64,000 nucleotides of DNA, taken from contig CANLHK010000005.1 in NCBI GenBank assembly GCA_947490615.1, forward strand, positions 124,001-188,000, in the 5' to 3' direction. The stretch is from Planctomycetaceae bacterium (GTDB lineage: Bacteria > Planctomycetota > Phycisphaerae > Phycisphaerales > SM1A02). A program made the position numbers and the translations under genes. The notes beneath the pieces were generated by a model that did no database searches, was not told where the DNA came from, and saw nothing but the letters and a program-made list of their open reading frames with translations. The number at the start of each line of letters is the position of its first letter. Position 1 is the stretch's first letter. Below are positions 34,776-42,280 of the stretch, piece after piece.

Positions 34776-36335
34776 CTACCGTCCGCCTCCCACATCGCGT
34801 CCCGTTGGGGAGAGGCGCCCACGCGCCGCGCGCGGTTCGATGGGAGGTGCGATTGTCGGTTCTCGCGCTGACAAGTCAACGCGCGGAGTGGTCGGCGGCG
34901 AGAAAGTCGGAGAGCGCTGCGAAACTGTGGGAGTTGCAGGCGACGAGGACTCGGAAGTCAGGTCGTCCGACGGAGGACTGTCGAGTTCCTCCGTGGGAGC
35001 TGCGTCCGCAGCACGCGCGTCACGCTCGGCTGCGAGAAGCGCCGCAGTCTTCGCCAGCGCTCGAGCAGTCGGAAGCATCGAGACATCGCGCAGCATGGCA
35101 AGGCGCGGCGGCTCCGTCGAGAGGTCGACGACACAATCAAAGGCGTAGGTCGCGCGCGACTCGGAGTCCTCGGCCGCCGCGGGTGCGCTCGCTGGATCGG
35201 GCGCGTTCTCGCCACCAGCAAGGATGCGGGCTTCGACTCGGAAGCGCCAGAGCGCGGAGCGGTTGGTGATGCGGCCCGCGATGGCGCCGAACTGTTCGAG
35301 GCTCAGCACGCGACGCGACACGAGCCAAGTCGTGCCCTTGCGTTCGGTGTCATCGAGCGAGTCGCGGAGATCGACGATGCGCGCCGCGGCGTCAGCGCCA
35401 ATCCCATCGAGTGCAGCCAGCACGCGCACATCGGCGCGCACGATGTCGAGTCGCGCCACGCCGTGCGTTCCCGCCTGGATCGTGCACGACGCCAGCAGAT
35501 CATCGATGCGCGGTGATTCGATGCCTGCGGCAAAGAGCGCGCGAGCAATCGCGCCGTCATCGGCTCCGTCCTTCGCCTTCTTCGCAACGGACTCCAACGC
35601 CACCCGCTCGGCGTCCTCGAATTGATCCAATGATGCCGTCGCGAGGCTGCCGTCGCCGTCGCCTCCAAACGCCGCCACGAGATCGAGTCGCGGTGCGCCG
35701 TCGAGATCGACGAGCGGCTCGGCGCCATGCGCGGTGAAGAGTTCGACCAGCGGTGGCACCGACGACTTGCTCGAACCGCTTCGCGTCCCACCCTCGTCGA
35801 GCTCCTCGCGTTCGGCGCCGATGGCGCGAAGTGGACCGAGGACTTCCCTCAACGCATCACCCGAGTCCGCAGCATCCGCAAACGCTGCCGCGGCATCGAT
35901 GGAGGCGATGGGTTTACGACTCGCGCAGTTCGCCAGGAGCGTGCGCGCCAATTCGGAGACATCCTCGGTCGCGCGCGTGAGCGTGGCGGCATCCGACTCA
36001 TTCACATCGAGCTTGGCGGCCTCGCTGGCAAACGACTCGCCGTTGTATTGCATGGCGAGACGCACTTCAATCCGCCGATCTCCATCGGGAATCTCAAGAA
36101 GCAGCGACTCTGTCGCAGGACTCGCGCCCGCGAGAATGCGCGCGCGATCGTTGGAGAGCATGGCGCCCGCGATCGACACGCCGTCGAGGGCGGCATCGCG
36201 GAGTCGGTGCTCAAAGTTCGCAGCACGCGAGCCGACGGAAATGGCGCGCGCCGCGAAGATCGCGCCCGTCGCGACCAGGATGGCGGCGCCGACGATGACA
36301 AGCACAGCGATCATGACGAAGCCACGGCGCGTCAC
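34776..36335 (-). CDS. gspK: Type II secretion minor pseudopilin GspK
   Basis: Tip subunit of the T2SS pseudopilus. The 519-residue protein begins MTRRGFVMIAVLVIVGAAIL. The basic leader, Gly before Phe and hydrophobic helix form a class III prepilin signal. It lacks Glu at +5, as is characteristic of GspK. A saposin-like/helix-hairpin-helix region follows, with LDVNESDAATLTRATEDVSE near 108 and VLAALDGIGADAAARIVDLR near 308 (a second HhH-like unit). The C-terminal 100 residues are Ser/Pro/Ala-rich and look disordered, which is not typical. The protein is longer than E. coli GspK (about 320). Its start overlaps the gspJ stop (ATGA). Confidence 0.8.
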   Translation of the reverse strand: MTRRGFVMIAVLVIVGAAILVATGAIFAARAISVGSRAANFEHRLRDAALDGVSIAGAMLSNDRARILAGASPATESLLLEIPDGDRRIEVRLAMQYNGESFASEAAKLDVNESDAATLTRATEDVSELARTLLANCASRKPIASIDAAAAFADAADSGDALREVLGPLRAIGAEREELDEGGTRSGSSKSSVPPLVELFTAHGAEPLVDLDGAPRLDLVAAFGGDGDGSLATASLDQFEDAERVALESVAKKAKDGADDGAIARALFAAGIESPRIDDLLASCTIQAGTHGVARLDIVRADVRVLAALDGIGADAAARIVDLRDSLDDTERKGTTWLVSRRVLSLEQFGAIAGRITNRSALWRFRVEARILAGGENAPDPASAPAAAEDSESRATYAFDCVVDLSTEPPRLAMLRDVSMLPTARALAKTAALLAAERDARAADAAPTEELDSPPSDDLTSESSSPATPTVSQRSPTFSPPTTPRVDLSAREPTIAPPIEPRAARGRLSPTGRDVGGGR

Positions 36336-37030
36336 GGTCGACTCCCTCGCGGCGTTGTTGGCGGCGGACTCTTCGCGTCGTCTTCGAGCTTGCGGATCGC
36401 CAGCGGATCGACCTGGGGCGCGCCAGCGACGCGAAAGAACCGCGTGCGATCAGGTGGCGCTTCGATGGTGTTCGTCACGCTCTCTGGATCGCGCGCCTCG
36501 GCATCCGTCGTCGCGTCACCTTGTCGCGCAAACCAGATCGAGAGTTCGATTCCCACTGGAAACGATGCAGCGTCGGCGCTGTCAAACGCGTCCTGCCATC
36601 CGTCTTCAGCGAGATAGCGCAGACGCATCGTCCGCACGGGCGCGGCCAACGCGCCGCCAGGCTCTCCACGCGACACGGTGACACGCTGCGCCCCTGAGGA
36701 GAACTCGACCGTCGTCGCCGAGAGGCCGCTGAACGGTGGCTGGCCATCGTTGCCCAGCCCCACCGCAGCGCGCACGATGCGCACTGATGATTCGTTGCCG
36801 TCGATTCCAGAACCGAGCGCGCCGCCGTCCACCACCGCCGACGCGCAGGCGCGTTCAAGTGCGGTGAAGATCTCGTCGGCACATTCGATTTCACGCGAAG
36901 CACGCGCCAAGCGCGCGCGCGCGTCGCCGAGATTGGCGGTGAACATGGCAATGGCGCCGAGAAATGCCGTCGCAATCGCCACGCCGACGATCACTTCGAG
37001 CAGCGAGAAACCAAGGCGACGCATCCTCAT
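36332..37030 (-). CDS. gspJ: Type II secretion minor pseudopilin GspJ
   Basis: Minor pseudopilin forming the I-J-K-H tip complex. The 232 residues begin MRMRRLGFSLLEVIVGVAIA, with a prepilin peptidase site G|FSLLE and Glu at +5. The globular part contains RMRYL-type sequence (RTMRLRYLAEDGWQDAF near 143) and VGIELSIWFARQGDA near 165, as expected for GspJ. The C-terminus is extended and Pro-rich. It overlaps both neighbours by four bases (ATGA with gspI upstream and gspK downstream), indicating tight translational coupling through this part of the operon. Confidence 0.8.
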   Translation of the reverse strand: MRMRRLGFSLLEVIVGVAIATAFLGAIAMFTANLGDARARLARASREIECADEIFTALERACASAVVDGGALGSGIDGNESSVRIVRAAVGLGNDGQPPFSGLSATTVEFSSGAQRVTVSRGEPGGALAAPVRTMRLRYLAEDGWQDAFDSADAASFPVGIELSIWFARQGDATTDAEARDPESVTNTIEAPPDRTRFFRVAGAPQVDPLAIRKLEDDAKSPPPTTPRGSRP

Positions 37031-37464
37031 CGCGTCCTCCTCTCGCTGCGCTCGCGAAGATCGATGGTGCGCTCATGCACTGCCACGATGACGGGCTCTG
37101 CGCCCGTGGGATCGCTCTCGTCACGCACCGTGGCGCGAGCGCGTGCGAGCGAGGTCTGCACTCCAGTGCCTGCTGCGGCGATGATCTCGACGGTGACCGA
37201 GAGGCCATCTTCTCGTGGACGAGCTTCGCCAAGATCGCCGATGGCGACCATGCCCGCGTCGAGTTCGGCCAGTCGCGTCGAGGCCAGATCAAACGCGCGC
37301 GCGCGGAGTTCCGCGCGTCGAATCGCATCGACGGCGCCTCGCATCGCCGACAAGGTGAACGAGGCCGCCGTGGCAAAGAGCGCGATCGCCAGCAGCAACT
37401 CCAGCAGGATTCCTCCCCCGCGGCGAGTGCGCGCGGGAGTGAAGCCATGGGGTCGAGCAGTCAT
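37027..37464 (-). CDS. gspI: Type II secretion minor pseudopilin GspI
   Basis: Minor pseudopilin. From the ATG at 37464 it is 145 residues. The leader MTARPHGFTPARTRRG is followed by G|GILLELLLAIALFATAAS. Cleavage after Gly would give mature +1 Gly instead of the usual Phe/Met, with Glu at +5 retained. A TTG at 37482 overlapping the gspH stop (TTGA) is an alternative start adding six residues. flgF in this window also starts with an overlapping TTG. The C-terminal beta part (VTVEIIAAAGTGVQTSLARA near 95) fits the GspI size class. Its function follows from position between gspH and gspJ. Confidence 0.75.
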   Translation of the reverse strand: MTARPHGFTPARTRRGGGILLELLLAIALFATAASFTLSAMRGAVDAIRRAELRARAFDLASTRLAELDAGMVAIGDLGEARPREDGLSVTVEIIAAAGTGVQTSLARARATVRDESDPTGAEPVIVAVHERTIDLRERSERRTR

Positions 37465-37478
37465 GAGAGCCGTGAAGG

Positions 37479-38279
37479 TCAAGGACGCGCACGGGGCGCC
37501 GACTCGTGCTCACGCGTGCGATCGAGTTCGCGATCGTCATCACGATTCGTCGCGTCATCGAAATCAACGCCATCGAACTCGGGGCGATCCGCGTCGTCCG
37601 AAAGATCCTCGTTTGCAGCGCGCGGCTTCGCGTCAACCTGCTGAGGAACACCCGTGGTTCGATCGACCTGCATCGCGCGAAGCGAGCCAGCATCCGTCCA
37701 CAACATGAAGGTTGGTGCGAAGAACACCGTGCCATCAGGAAGGAAGATCGCCAGCGTCTGACCGCGTGTGGTTGGAGTTTCTGCCTTGGAGCCTGTGTCG
37801 AACTCGGGTTCGTCCAAGGATGGCTCGTCCGTCGCACTCGATCCCGCCGCATCAGGATGCGTGAGCCCAAGCGCGATGCGCACGCCAAGCGGCAAGGCCA
37901 TGCTGGCCCACGGCGCATTGATCGGAGCGGCCGCGTCGGACTCGAAACCGCCATCGTCCGTGGAGGAACCGCGGCGCGCGCGACCCACACCACTCTCCTC
38001 CGCACCCGAAAGGAACCGCGCATTGATGCGGCTCTGGCTGCCGTTGGATTGTGCGATGACCTCGACGGGACGACCTTCTTCGCGCGCGGCGGCGCGGGCC
38101 ATCATCAATTGCATCGTGATGCCGTCTTCAGCGTTGTCGAGTTCGCGCTTGCCCAGCCAACCCGTCGTCCATGGAATCACCACCGCACCGATCGCGACGA
38201 CAATCGCGATCCCGACGAGCAACTCGAGGAGTGAGACGCCGCGGCGCAGGCGAGTGGAGATGAGACGAACGAGGTGCAT
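37479..38279 (-). CDS. gspH: Type II secretion minor pseudopilin GspH
   Basis: Minor pseudopilin. From the ATG at 38279 it has 266 residues. The leader MHLVRLISTRLRRG is followed by G|VSLLELLVGIAIVVAIGAVV, with Glu at +5. DNAEDGITMQLMMARAAARE near 47 resembles the GspH/FimT helix. The body is larger than usual (about 170 in enterobacteria) because of Asp/Ser-rich loops and an acidic, Arg/Asp-rich C-terminal tail (DDADRPEFDGVDFDDATNRD near 235). A GTG three codons upstream (38288) is also possible. It is separated from gspG by about 90 bases with no terminator seen. Confidence 0.78.
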   Translation of the reverse strand: MHLVRLISTRLRRGVSLLELLVGIAIVVAIGAVVIPWTTGWLGKRELDNAEDGITMQLMMARAAAREEGRPVEVIAQSNGSQSRINARFLSGAEESGVGRARRGSSTDDGGFESDAAAPINAPWASMALPLGVRIALGLTHPDAAGSSATDEPSLDEPEFDTGSKAETPTTRGQTLAIFLPDGTVFFAPTFMLWTDAGSLRAMQVDRTTGVPQQVDAKPRAANEDLSDDADRPEFDGVDFDDATNRDDDRELDRTREHESAPRARP

Positions 38280-38370
38280 GGAAGACACGCGTGACCAGGG
38301 TTGGCAATCTGAGGAGGGACGGGATCGTCCACCACTATCGGCTGATTCGCATCAGGGCAATTGCCTCAAA

Positions 38371-38898
38371 TCAGCCGCCGCTCGTGCCCGTGCTCGAGCC
38401 GCTGCCGGATCCAGAGAACTCACCGAACTCGTCTCCAGCGGCTTCTTTGCGAAGATCTTGGTTGGAGATGTCGTCCTCGGTTCCTTCTTGACTGTCGGGT
38501 CCGAACGACACGATGTCGAAGTTGGCGCCCTCGAGAATCGTGCTCGGAACGCGGAATACCCAGACGTTTCCCCACGCGTCCTTCGGCTTGGCTTCCTTGA
38601 GATAAGGGCCGCCCCAACGAGTCTGGTCTTCTTCGTTGGCGAGCGCGTCCTTGGACCAAAGCACGGCGAGGCCTTCTTCTTCACTCGGCCAGCGCTTCAT
38701 CTCGACGCGGAACTGCTCAAGGGCACCTTCAAACGCCTGCAGCTGTGCGCGCGCAAGTTTGAGGTCTGCCTTCTCACTGGCTCCGAGAACATTGACGGCG
38801 ACGAGACTGCCGATGGCGAGCAAGATCCCGATGACGATGAGGAGTTCGAGAATGGTGAAGCCGCGACGGCGGGTGTGAGTGCGGGGTGCGCTGCGCAT
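38371..38898 (-). CDS. gspG: Type II secretion major pseudopilin GspG
   Basis: Major subunit of the pseudopilus piston. From the ATG at 38898 it has 175 residues and a strong Shine-Dalgarno (AGGAGG) five bases upstream. The prepilin signal is RRRG|FTILELLIVIGILLAIGS, with Glu at +5. WPSEEEGLAVLW lies near 70, WGGPYLKEAKPKDAWGNVW near 92 and the calcium-loop signature FGPDSQEGTEDDISNQD near 130. These are typical GspG features. A Gly/Ser-rich C-terminal extension (GSGSGSSTGTSGG) follows the calcium loop and is unusual. Confidence 0.93.
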   Translation of the reverse strand: MRSAPRTHTRRRGFTILELLIVIGILLAIGSLVAVNVLGASEKADLKLARAQLQAFEGALEQFRVEMKRWPSEEEGLAVLWSKDALANEEDQTRWGGPYLKEAKPKDAWGNVWVFRVPSTILEGANFDIVSFGPDSQEGTEDDISNQDLRKEAAGDEFGEFSGSGSGSSTGTSGG

Positions 38899-39032
38899 GG
38901 ATGCCTCCTGAATTGGCGGAACGGAGTCTACCGCCAAGGCTTTCATCGCAATCGGCGCATTCGCTCACTGCGCGAGAATTGAGTCGCTGGAGATTTCCCC
39001 TTATCGGGCATCAACTTGGGTTCCGACGCGCC

Positions 39033-40217
39033 TCAGAGCTGCGACGAGAGCTGCATCATCGGCACCACGAGGGCGAGGAAGATGAACATGACAACGCAGG
39101 CAATCACCAGGAGCATCGCGGGTTCCATCATGCGCAAGAGCAGGGAAAGCGCGCGGTCGATGCGCGACTCCAGGGTGTCGGCGAGCCGCACCAGCACCGA
39201 TGGCAAGGTGTTCGCGCTCTCTCCGACGGCGATGATTTCAATCACATCTTCAGGAAACAGTCCGCTCGCGGCCAACGGAAGACTGAGCTGCTCCCCTTGC
39301 CGCACTGCTTCACTTGCCTGCTCGAGTGCACGCGACAAGACAGGATTTCCCGCCGAGTCGCGGGCGATCTCAATGGCCTGCAGCATGGGGATTCCGTTTT
39401 CAAGGAGAGTCCCGAGCATGCGAGCAAACCGCGCGACGGCAATCGAAGAGAGCAGCGGACCGAGCATGGGGACGCGCAGAAAGTTCTCCGCGATCCAGTA
39501 GCGCGCCGCAGGTTTTCGCAGGGTCACCACACTCGCTGTCGTGATCACCGCCGTGGCGACTCCGATCAGAATCGTGTGACCCGTGAGGAGCTCACTCGCG
39601 CCGAGCAAGATGCGTGTGGCCAACGGCAGGCTCGGCATCTTGTCGAAGAAGTCCTGGAATTTCGGCACGAAGAACACCAGTGAAGCTACGACGACGGCAG
39701 CGCCGACAAGCAGCAGCACCAACGGATACATGAGGTTTCCGATGACGCGGCCGCGCAAATCGGCCTGCTGCTCGAGCAGGGTTGCAAGGCGCGCCAGCAC
39801 GGGTTCGAGAAACGCACCTCGCTCACCTGCGCGCACCATGGCGACATGCACGGGCGCGAAGATTCGTTCATGACGCGCCATCGCATCGGCGAGACGATCA
39901 CCTGAGGCGATGCCGTCGGCGACCTCGCTCCATGCTTTCGCGAGCGTCGGGTTCGCCTTTCCGCGGCCAAGAAGGCGAAGCGCGCGCAGCAAGGGCACAC
40001 CCGAACGCAGCAACTCTGAAAGCTGGCGATAGCTGCCCGAAAGCGCGCGCACTCCGACGCGACCGCCACTGCGCGGCGCACCCGCGACCGCCACGCGAAT
40101 CGGCACGAGACCCTTGGCTGAAAGGTCGGCCAACAGAACCGACTCTGTCGCTGCATCGGCGCGTCCTTTGACGCGGCGACTCGTGGTGTCTCGTGCGATG
40201 TAGTCGAAGGTCGGCAC
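39033..40217 (-). CDS. gspF: Type II secretion inner-membrane protein GspF
   Basis: Polytopic core of the T2SS platform, which drives pseudopilus assembly with the ATPase. From the GTG at 40217 it has 394 residues (family about 400), beginning VPTFDYIARDTTSRRVKGR as GspF proteins do. Two T2SSF repeats are present: YRQLSELLRSGVPLLRALRL near 78 and ARFARMLGTLLENGIPMLQA near 272. Three membrane spans include VLLLVGAAVVVASLVFFVP near 180 and LLVIACVVMFIFLALVVP near 372. The frame is open upstream to 40409, but that stretch covers a terminator hairpin and has no homology. It is the first gene of the cluster. gspE, usually upstream, is absent. Confidence 0.92.
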   Translation of the reverse strand: MPTFDYIARDTTSRRVKGRADAATESVLLADLSAKGLVPIRVAVAGAPRSGGRVGVRALSGSYRQLSELLRSGVPLLRALRLLGRGKANPTLAKAWSEVADGIASGDRLADAMARHERIFAPVHVAMVRAGERGAFLEPVLARLATLLEQQADLRGRVIGNLMYPLVLLLVGAAVVVASLVFFVPKFQDFFDKMPSLPLATRILLGASELLTGHTILIGVATAVITTASVVTLRKPAARYWIAENFLRVPMLGPLLSSIAVARFARMLGTLLENGIPMLQAIEIARDSAGNPVLSRALEQASEAVRQGEQLSLPLAASGLFPEDVIEIIAVGESANTLPSVLVRLADTLESRIDRALSLLLRMMEPAMLLVIACVVMFIFLALVVPMMQLSSQL

Positions 40218-40231
40218 CCACCAATAGTAAA

Positions 40232-40259
40232 GCCGCGCGCACCAAACGGTGCGCGCGGC
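40232..40259 (-). terminator. Strong hairpin between the sorting-tail gene and gspF
   Basis: A perfect 12-bp stem with a four-base loop (minus strand GCCGCGCGCACC, loop GTTT, GGTGCGCGCGGC) is followed on the minus strand by TTTACTATT, a weak U tract. It lies 28 bases after the stop of the sorting-tail gene and 14 bases before the gspF GTG. It probably terminates or attenuates transcription entering the T2SS operon. Confidence 0.65.
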
Positions 40260-40287
40260 GTTGCGTTCAACAAAGAGTTCCGCGACT

Positions 40288-41061
40288 TCAGCGACGACGA
40301 CGACCAAAGAGGCCGACCGCAGCGAGCAAGGAAATCGCGCCAGGAGCAGGCACGCCCGCAGGAGCAAAGACCAGTTCGACTCCGTAGCTCTCGCCGAGCC
40401 CAGCCTCACTGATCTCTAACTTCATGCCCGCCGTCAGGAGCAAACCGCCATAGATCGGCTCGCTTGAGCCCGATCCATCCCAACCGCCCGCGCCCGACTG
40501 TCCGCCCGAACCATCACCGCCGCTGCCGCCCGCGCCATGCACGAAGCCCGCGAAATGCGTCCACGAAATGCCGTTCTGCCCGAGCGAGATGAAGTGCTGC
40601 GAATTGAAGTGCTGGTCACCGCTGATGGCGTCGCAAGTCGAAACGCGGCTCTGCAGAATTGTCTGCGACTCACCCATGTGTTGCGTCACAGCACCCGTGT
40701 AGCCCGAGGTCACACTGCCCGCAAGAAGGTCCGCGCCAACGATGCGCATGAGGTCGATGTCAGCACCAGGACTCCAGGTTCCATAGGTGTTCGTGCCCGT
40801 ATCGCGCACACGGACTTCGACGAGTGCGAGTCCGCCGCCTAGTTGATTGGCGATGCCATTCAGGTCGAACATCGTGATGGTGCGCGGTCCCAAAGCGTCG
40901 GTGCGCGTCGTGACATGCGCTCCGAAGGCTCCCGTGTAGACGATCGCCGGTCGCGGCGAGGTCTGCATGACAGTGCCCAGATTCACGACGAGGTCTGCCG
41001 AGGCAACGCCGGTGAAGGCGAGCGTGGCTGCGATTCCCATGACGGTGGTGGCGTGGTTCAT
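40288..41061 (-). CDS. Secreted protein with C-terminal PEP-CTERM-like sorting tail, upstream of gspF
   Basis: Exported protein of unknown function, 257 residues from the ATG at 41061. The signal peptide is MNHATTVMGIAATLAFTGVA with cleavage near ASA. The body is beta-rich, with a Gly/Ser-rich loop near 185-205 (GAGGSGGDGSGGQSGAGG). The tail VPAPGAISLLAAVGLFGRRR is the Pro motif, hydrophobic span and Arg cluster of a sorting signal. It ends about 70 bases upstream of gspF on the same strand, separated by a terminator-like hairpin. It could be a T2SS substrate or an unrelated neighbour. It diverges from the BtuF-like gene with 221 bases between starts. Confidence 0.75.
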   Translation of the reverse strand: MNHATTVMGIAATLAFTGVASADLVVNLGTVMQTSPRPAIVYTGAFGAHVTTRTDALGPRTITMFDLNGIANQLGGGLALVEVRVRDTGTNTYGTWSPGADIDLMRIVGADLLAGSVTSGYTGAVTQHMGESQTILQSRVSTCDAISGDQHFNSQHFISLGQNGISWTHFAGFVHGAGGSGGDGSGGQSGAGGWDGSGSSEPIYGGLLLTAGMKLEISEAGLGESYGVELVFAPAGVPAPGAISLLAAVGLFGRRRR

Positions 41062-41282
41062 GTTTTTGGTTGTCCTGTTCCCCGTGGCGCGCCTCGGCTC
41101 CCCTGCGGCCGTGGCCTCGCGCAACACAACAAGAGTGCCGCGAAACCAAGCGTTTCCAATCGCTGACGACGATTCCTTCGCGTCGGAAATGCAAGGAAAC
41201 ACGCGTGTGCAGGTTGCATCGAGCGCGCAGGGTCGGTCTGGGCGATCTGCGCAGCCTGCGCCTTGTTCGGTACGCTGACTCG

Positions 41283-42110
41283 ATGCGCGTCGTGAGTTTG
41301 GATCCCTGTGCAACCGAGCTGGTCATCGCTGTTGGTGGCGCCTCGTTGCTCGTTGGAAAGAGCAGCCAGTGCGCAGAAGGCGCTGGAATTCCCGTTGTTT
41401 CCGCCGACTGCCTCGATGAACCGCTCCTGGTTTCGCTCGAGCCCGATGTGATCGTGACCACGCGCGCCTCGGACGCGCATGCGCTGGCGCGTGTGGTCAC
41501 GCGCCTCCCGCGCACCACGACCGTGCTGCAGCTCGCGCCCGCGACGATCCTTGATCTGTTGGACGATCTCCTGCGCGTTGGTGAGACGATTGGCCGCGCC
41601 GCCGAGGCGCAACACGCGATGGTCGATCTGCGGGCGCGCTACTGGAGCGCCATCGACTTCGTGAGCCCGTTCGTGCACGCTCCTGAAGTCCTCTTCCTGA
41701 CTTCGATCGATCCACTCGTCGTCGGCGGCCTGTGGACGCCTGCGCTGATCGAAGCCGCGGGCGCACGACACTCGCTCAATCCAGCAGGCGCACCCGCGCG
41801 GCGCGTGACGCCCGAAGAGGTCATCGAATGCGCGCCGGAGCGCATCGTGCTCTGTCTGAGCTCCCCGACCTCTTCGCCGCTGCGCGCGCTTGAGACGCTT
41901 CAACAGACCAGATGGTGGGGACTCCTGCCAGCGGTTCTCGATGGCAAACCTGGATCGATTGCGCTCGTCGATGGAAGCCAGATGTTCACCGAACCGAGCC
42001 CGCGGCTGGTCGACGCGTTTGAATGGCTGGTCGGCTGGATCAATGGACGCGAGGAAGTTGTCCCGTCGCAGTTTCCGGTCGTCTACCCCGATCGCCTCTC
42101 CACCCACTGA
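41283..42110 (+). CDS. Cobalamin-binding (BtuF/periplasmic-binding-fold) protein without signal peptide
   Basis: Helical-backbone-type (class III) metal-chelate binding protein related to BtuF and FecB. From the ATG at 41283 it has 275 residues, beginning MRVVSLDPCATELVIAVGG (the family's SL.P..TE start). LLVSLEPDVIVTTR lies near 45, PEVLFLTSIDPLVVGG near 131, then AGARHSLNPAGAPARRVTPE, and IALVDGSQMFTEPSPRLVDA near 234. No signal peptide or lipobox is present, so it should be cytoplasmic, unlike true BtuF. No btuCD-type transporter lies nearby. The ligand is unknown. Confidence 0.75.
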   Translation: MRVVSLDPCATELVIAVGGASLLVGKSSQCAEGAGIPVVSADCLDEPLLVSLEPDVIVTTRASDAHALARVVTRLPRTTTVLQLAPATILDLLDDLLRVGETIGRAAEAQHAMVDLRARYWSAIDFVSPFVHAPEVLFLTSIDPLVVGGLWTPALIEAAGARHSLNPAGAPARRVTPEEVIECAPERIVLCLSSPTSSPLRALETLQQTRWWGLLPAVLDGKPGSIALVDGSQMFTEPSPRLVDAFEWLVGWINGREEVVPSQFPVVYPDRLSTH

Positions 42111-42280
42111 CGACTGCCCAATCGGCAGGATCGCGAACTCTTTCCCCACCGAACGGCGCTCGCCACGCGACACTGGCCATCGCGCGTCGCGCTCACATGC
42201 CTTGACCGCACTCTGGCGCGGCCTTTGCTTGACGCGGCGACCTCGCTCGCGCTCGGAGCAAGGACTTTGAAAGGACTCTC

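Noticed and set aside
42111..42280. Heat-shock control site (CIRCE or sigma-32 promoter) before clpB
   Set aside because: No inverted repeat of the CIRCE type is present, and the CTTGAC strings lack a matching -10.
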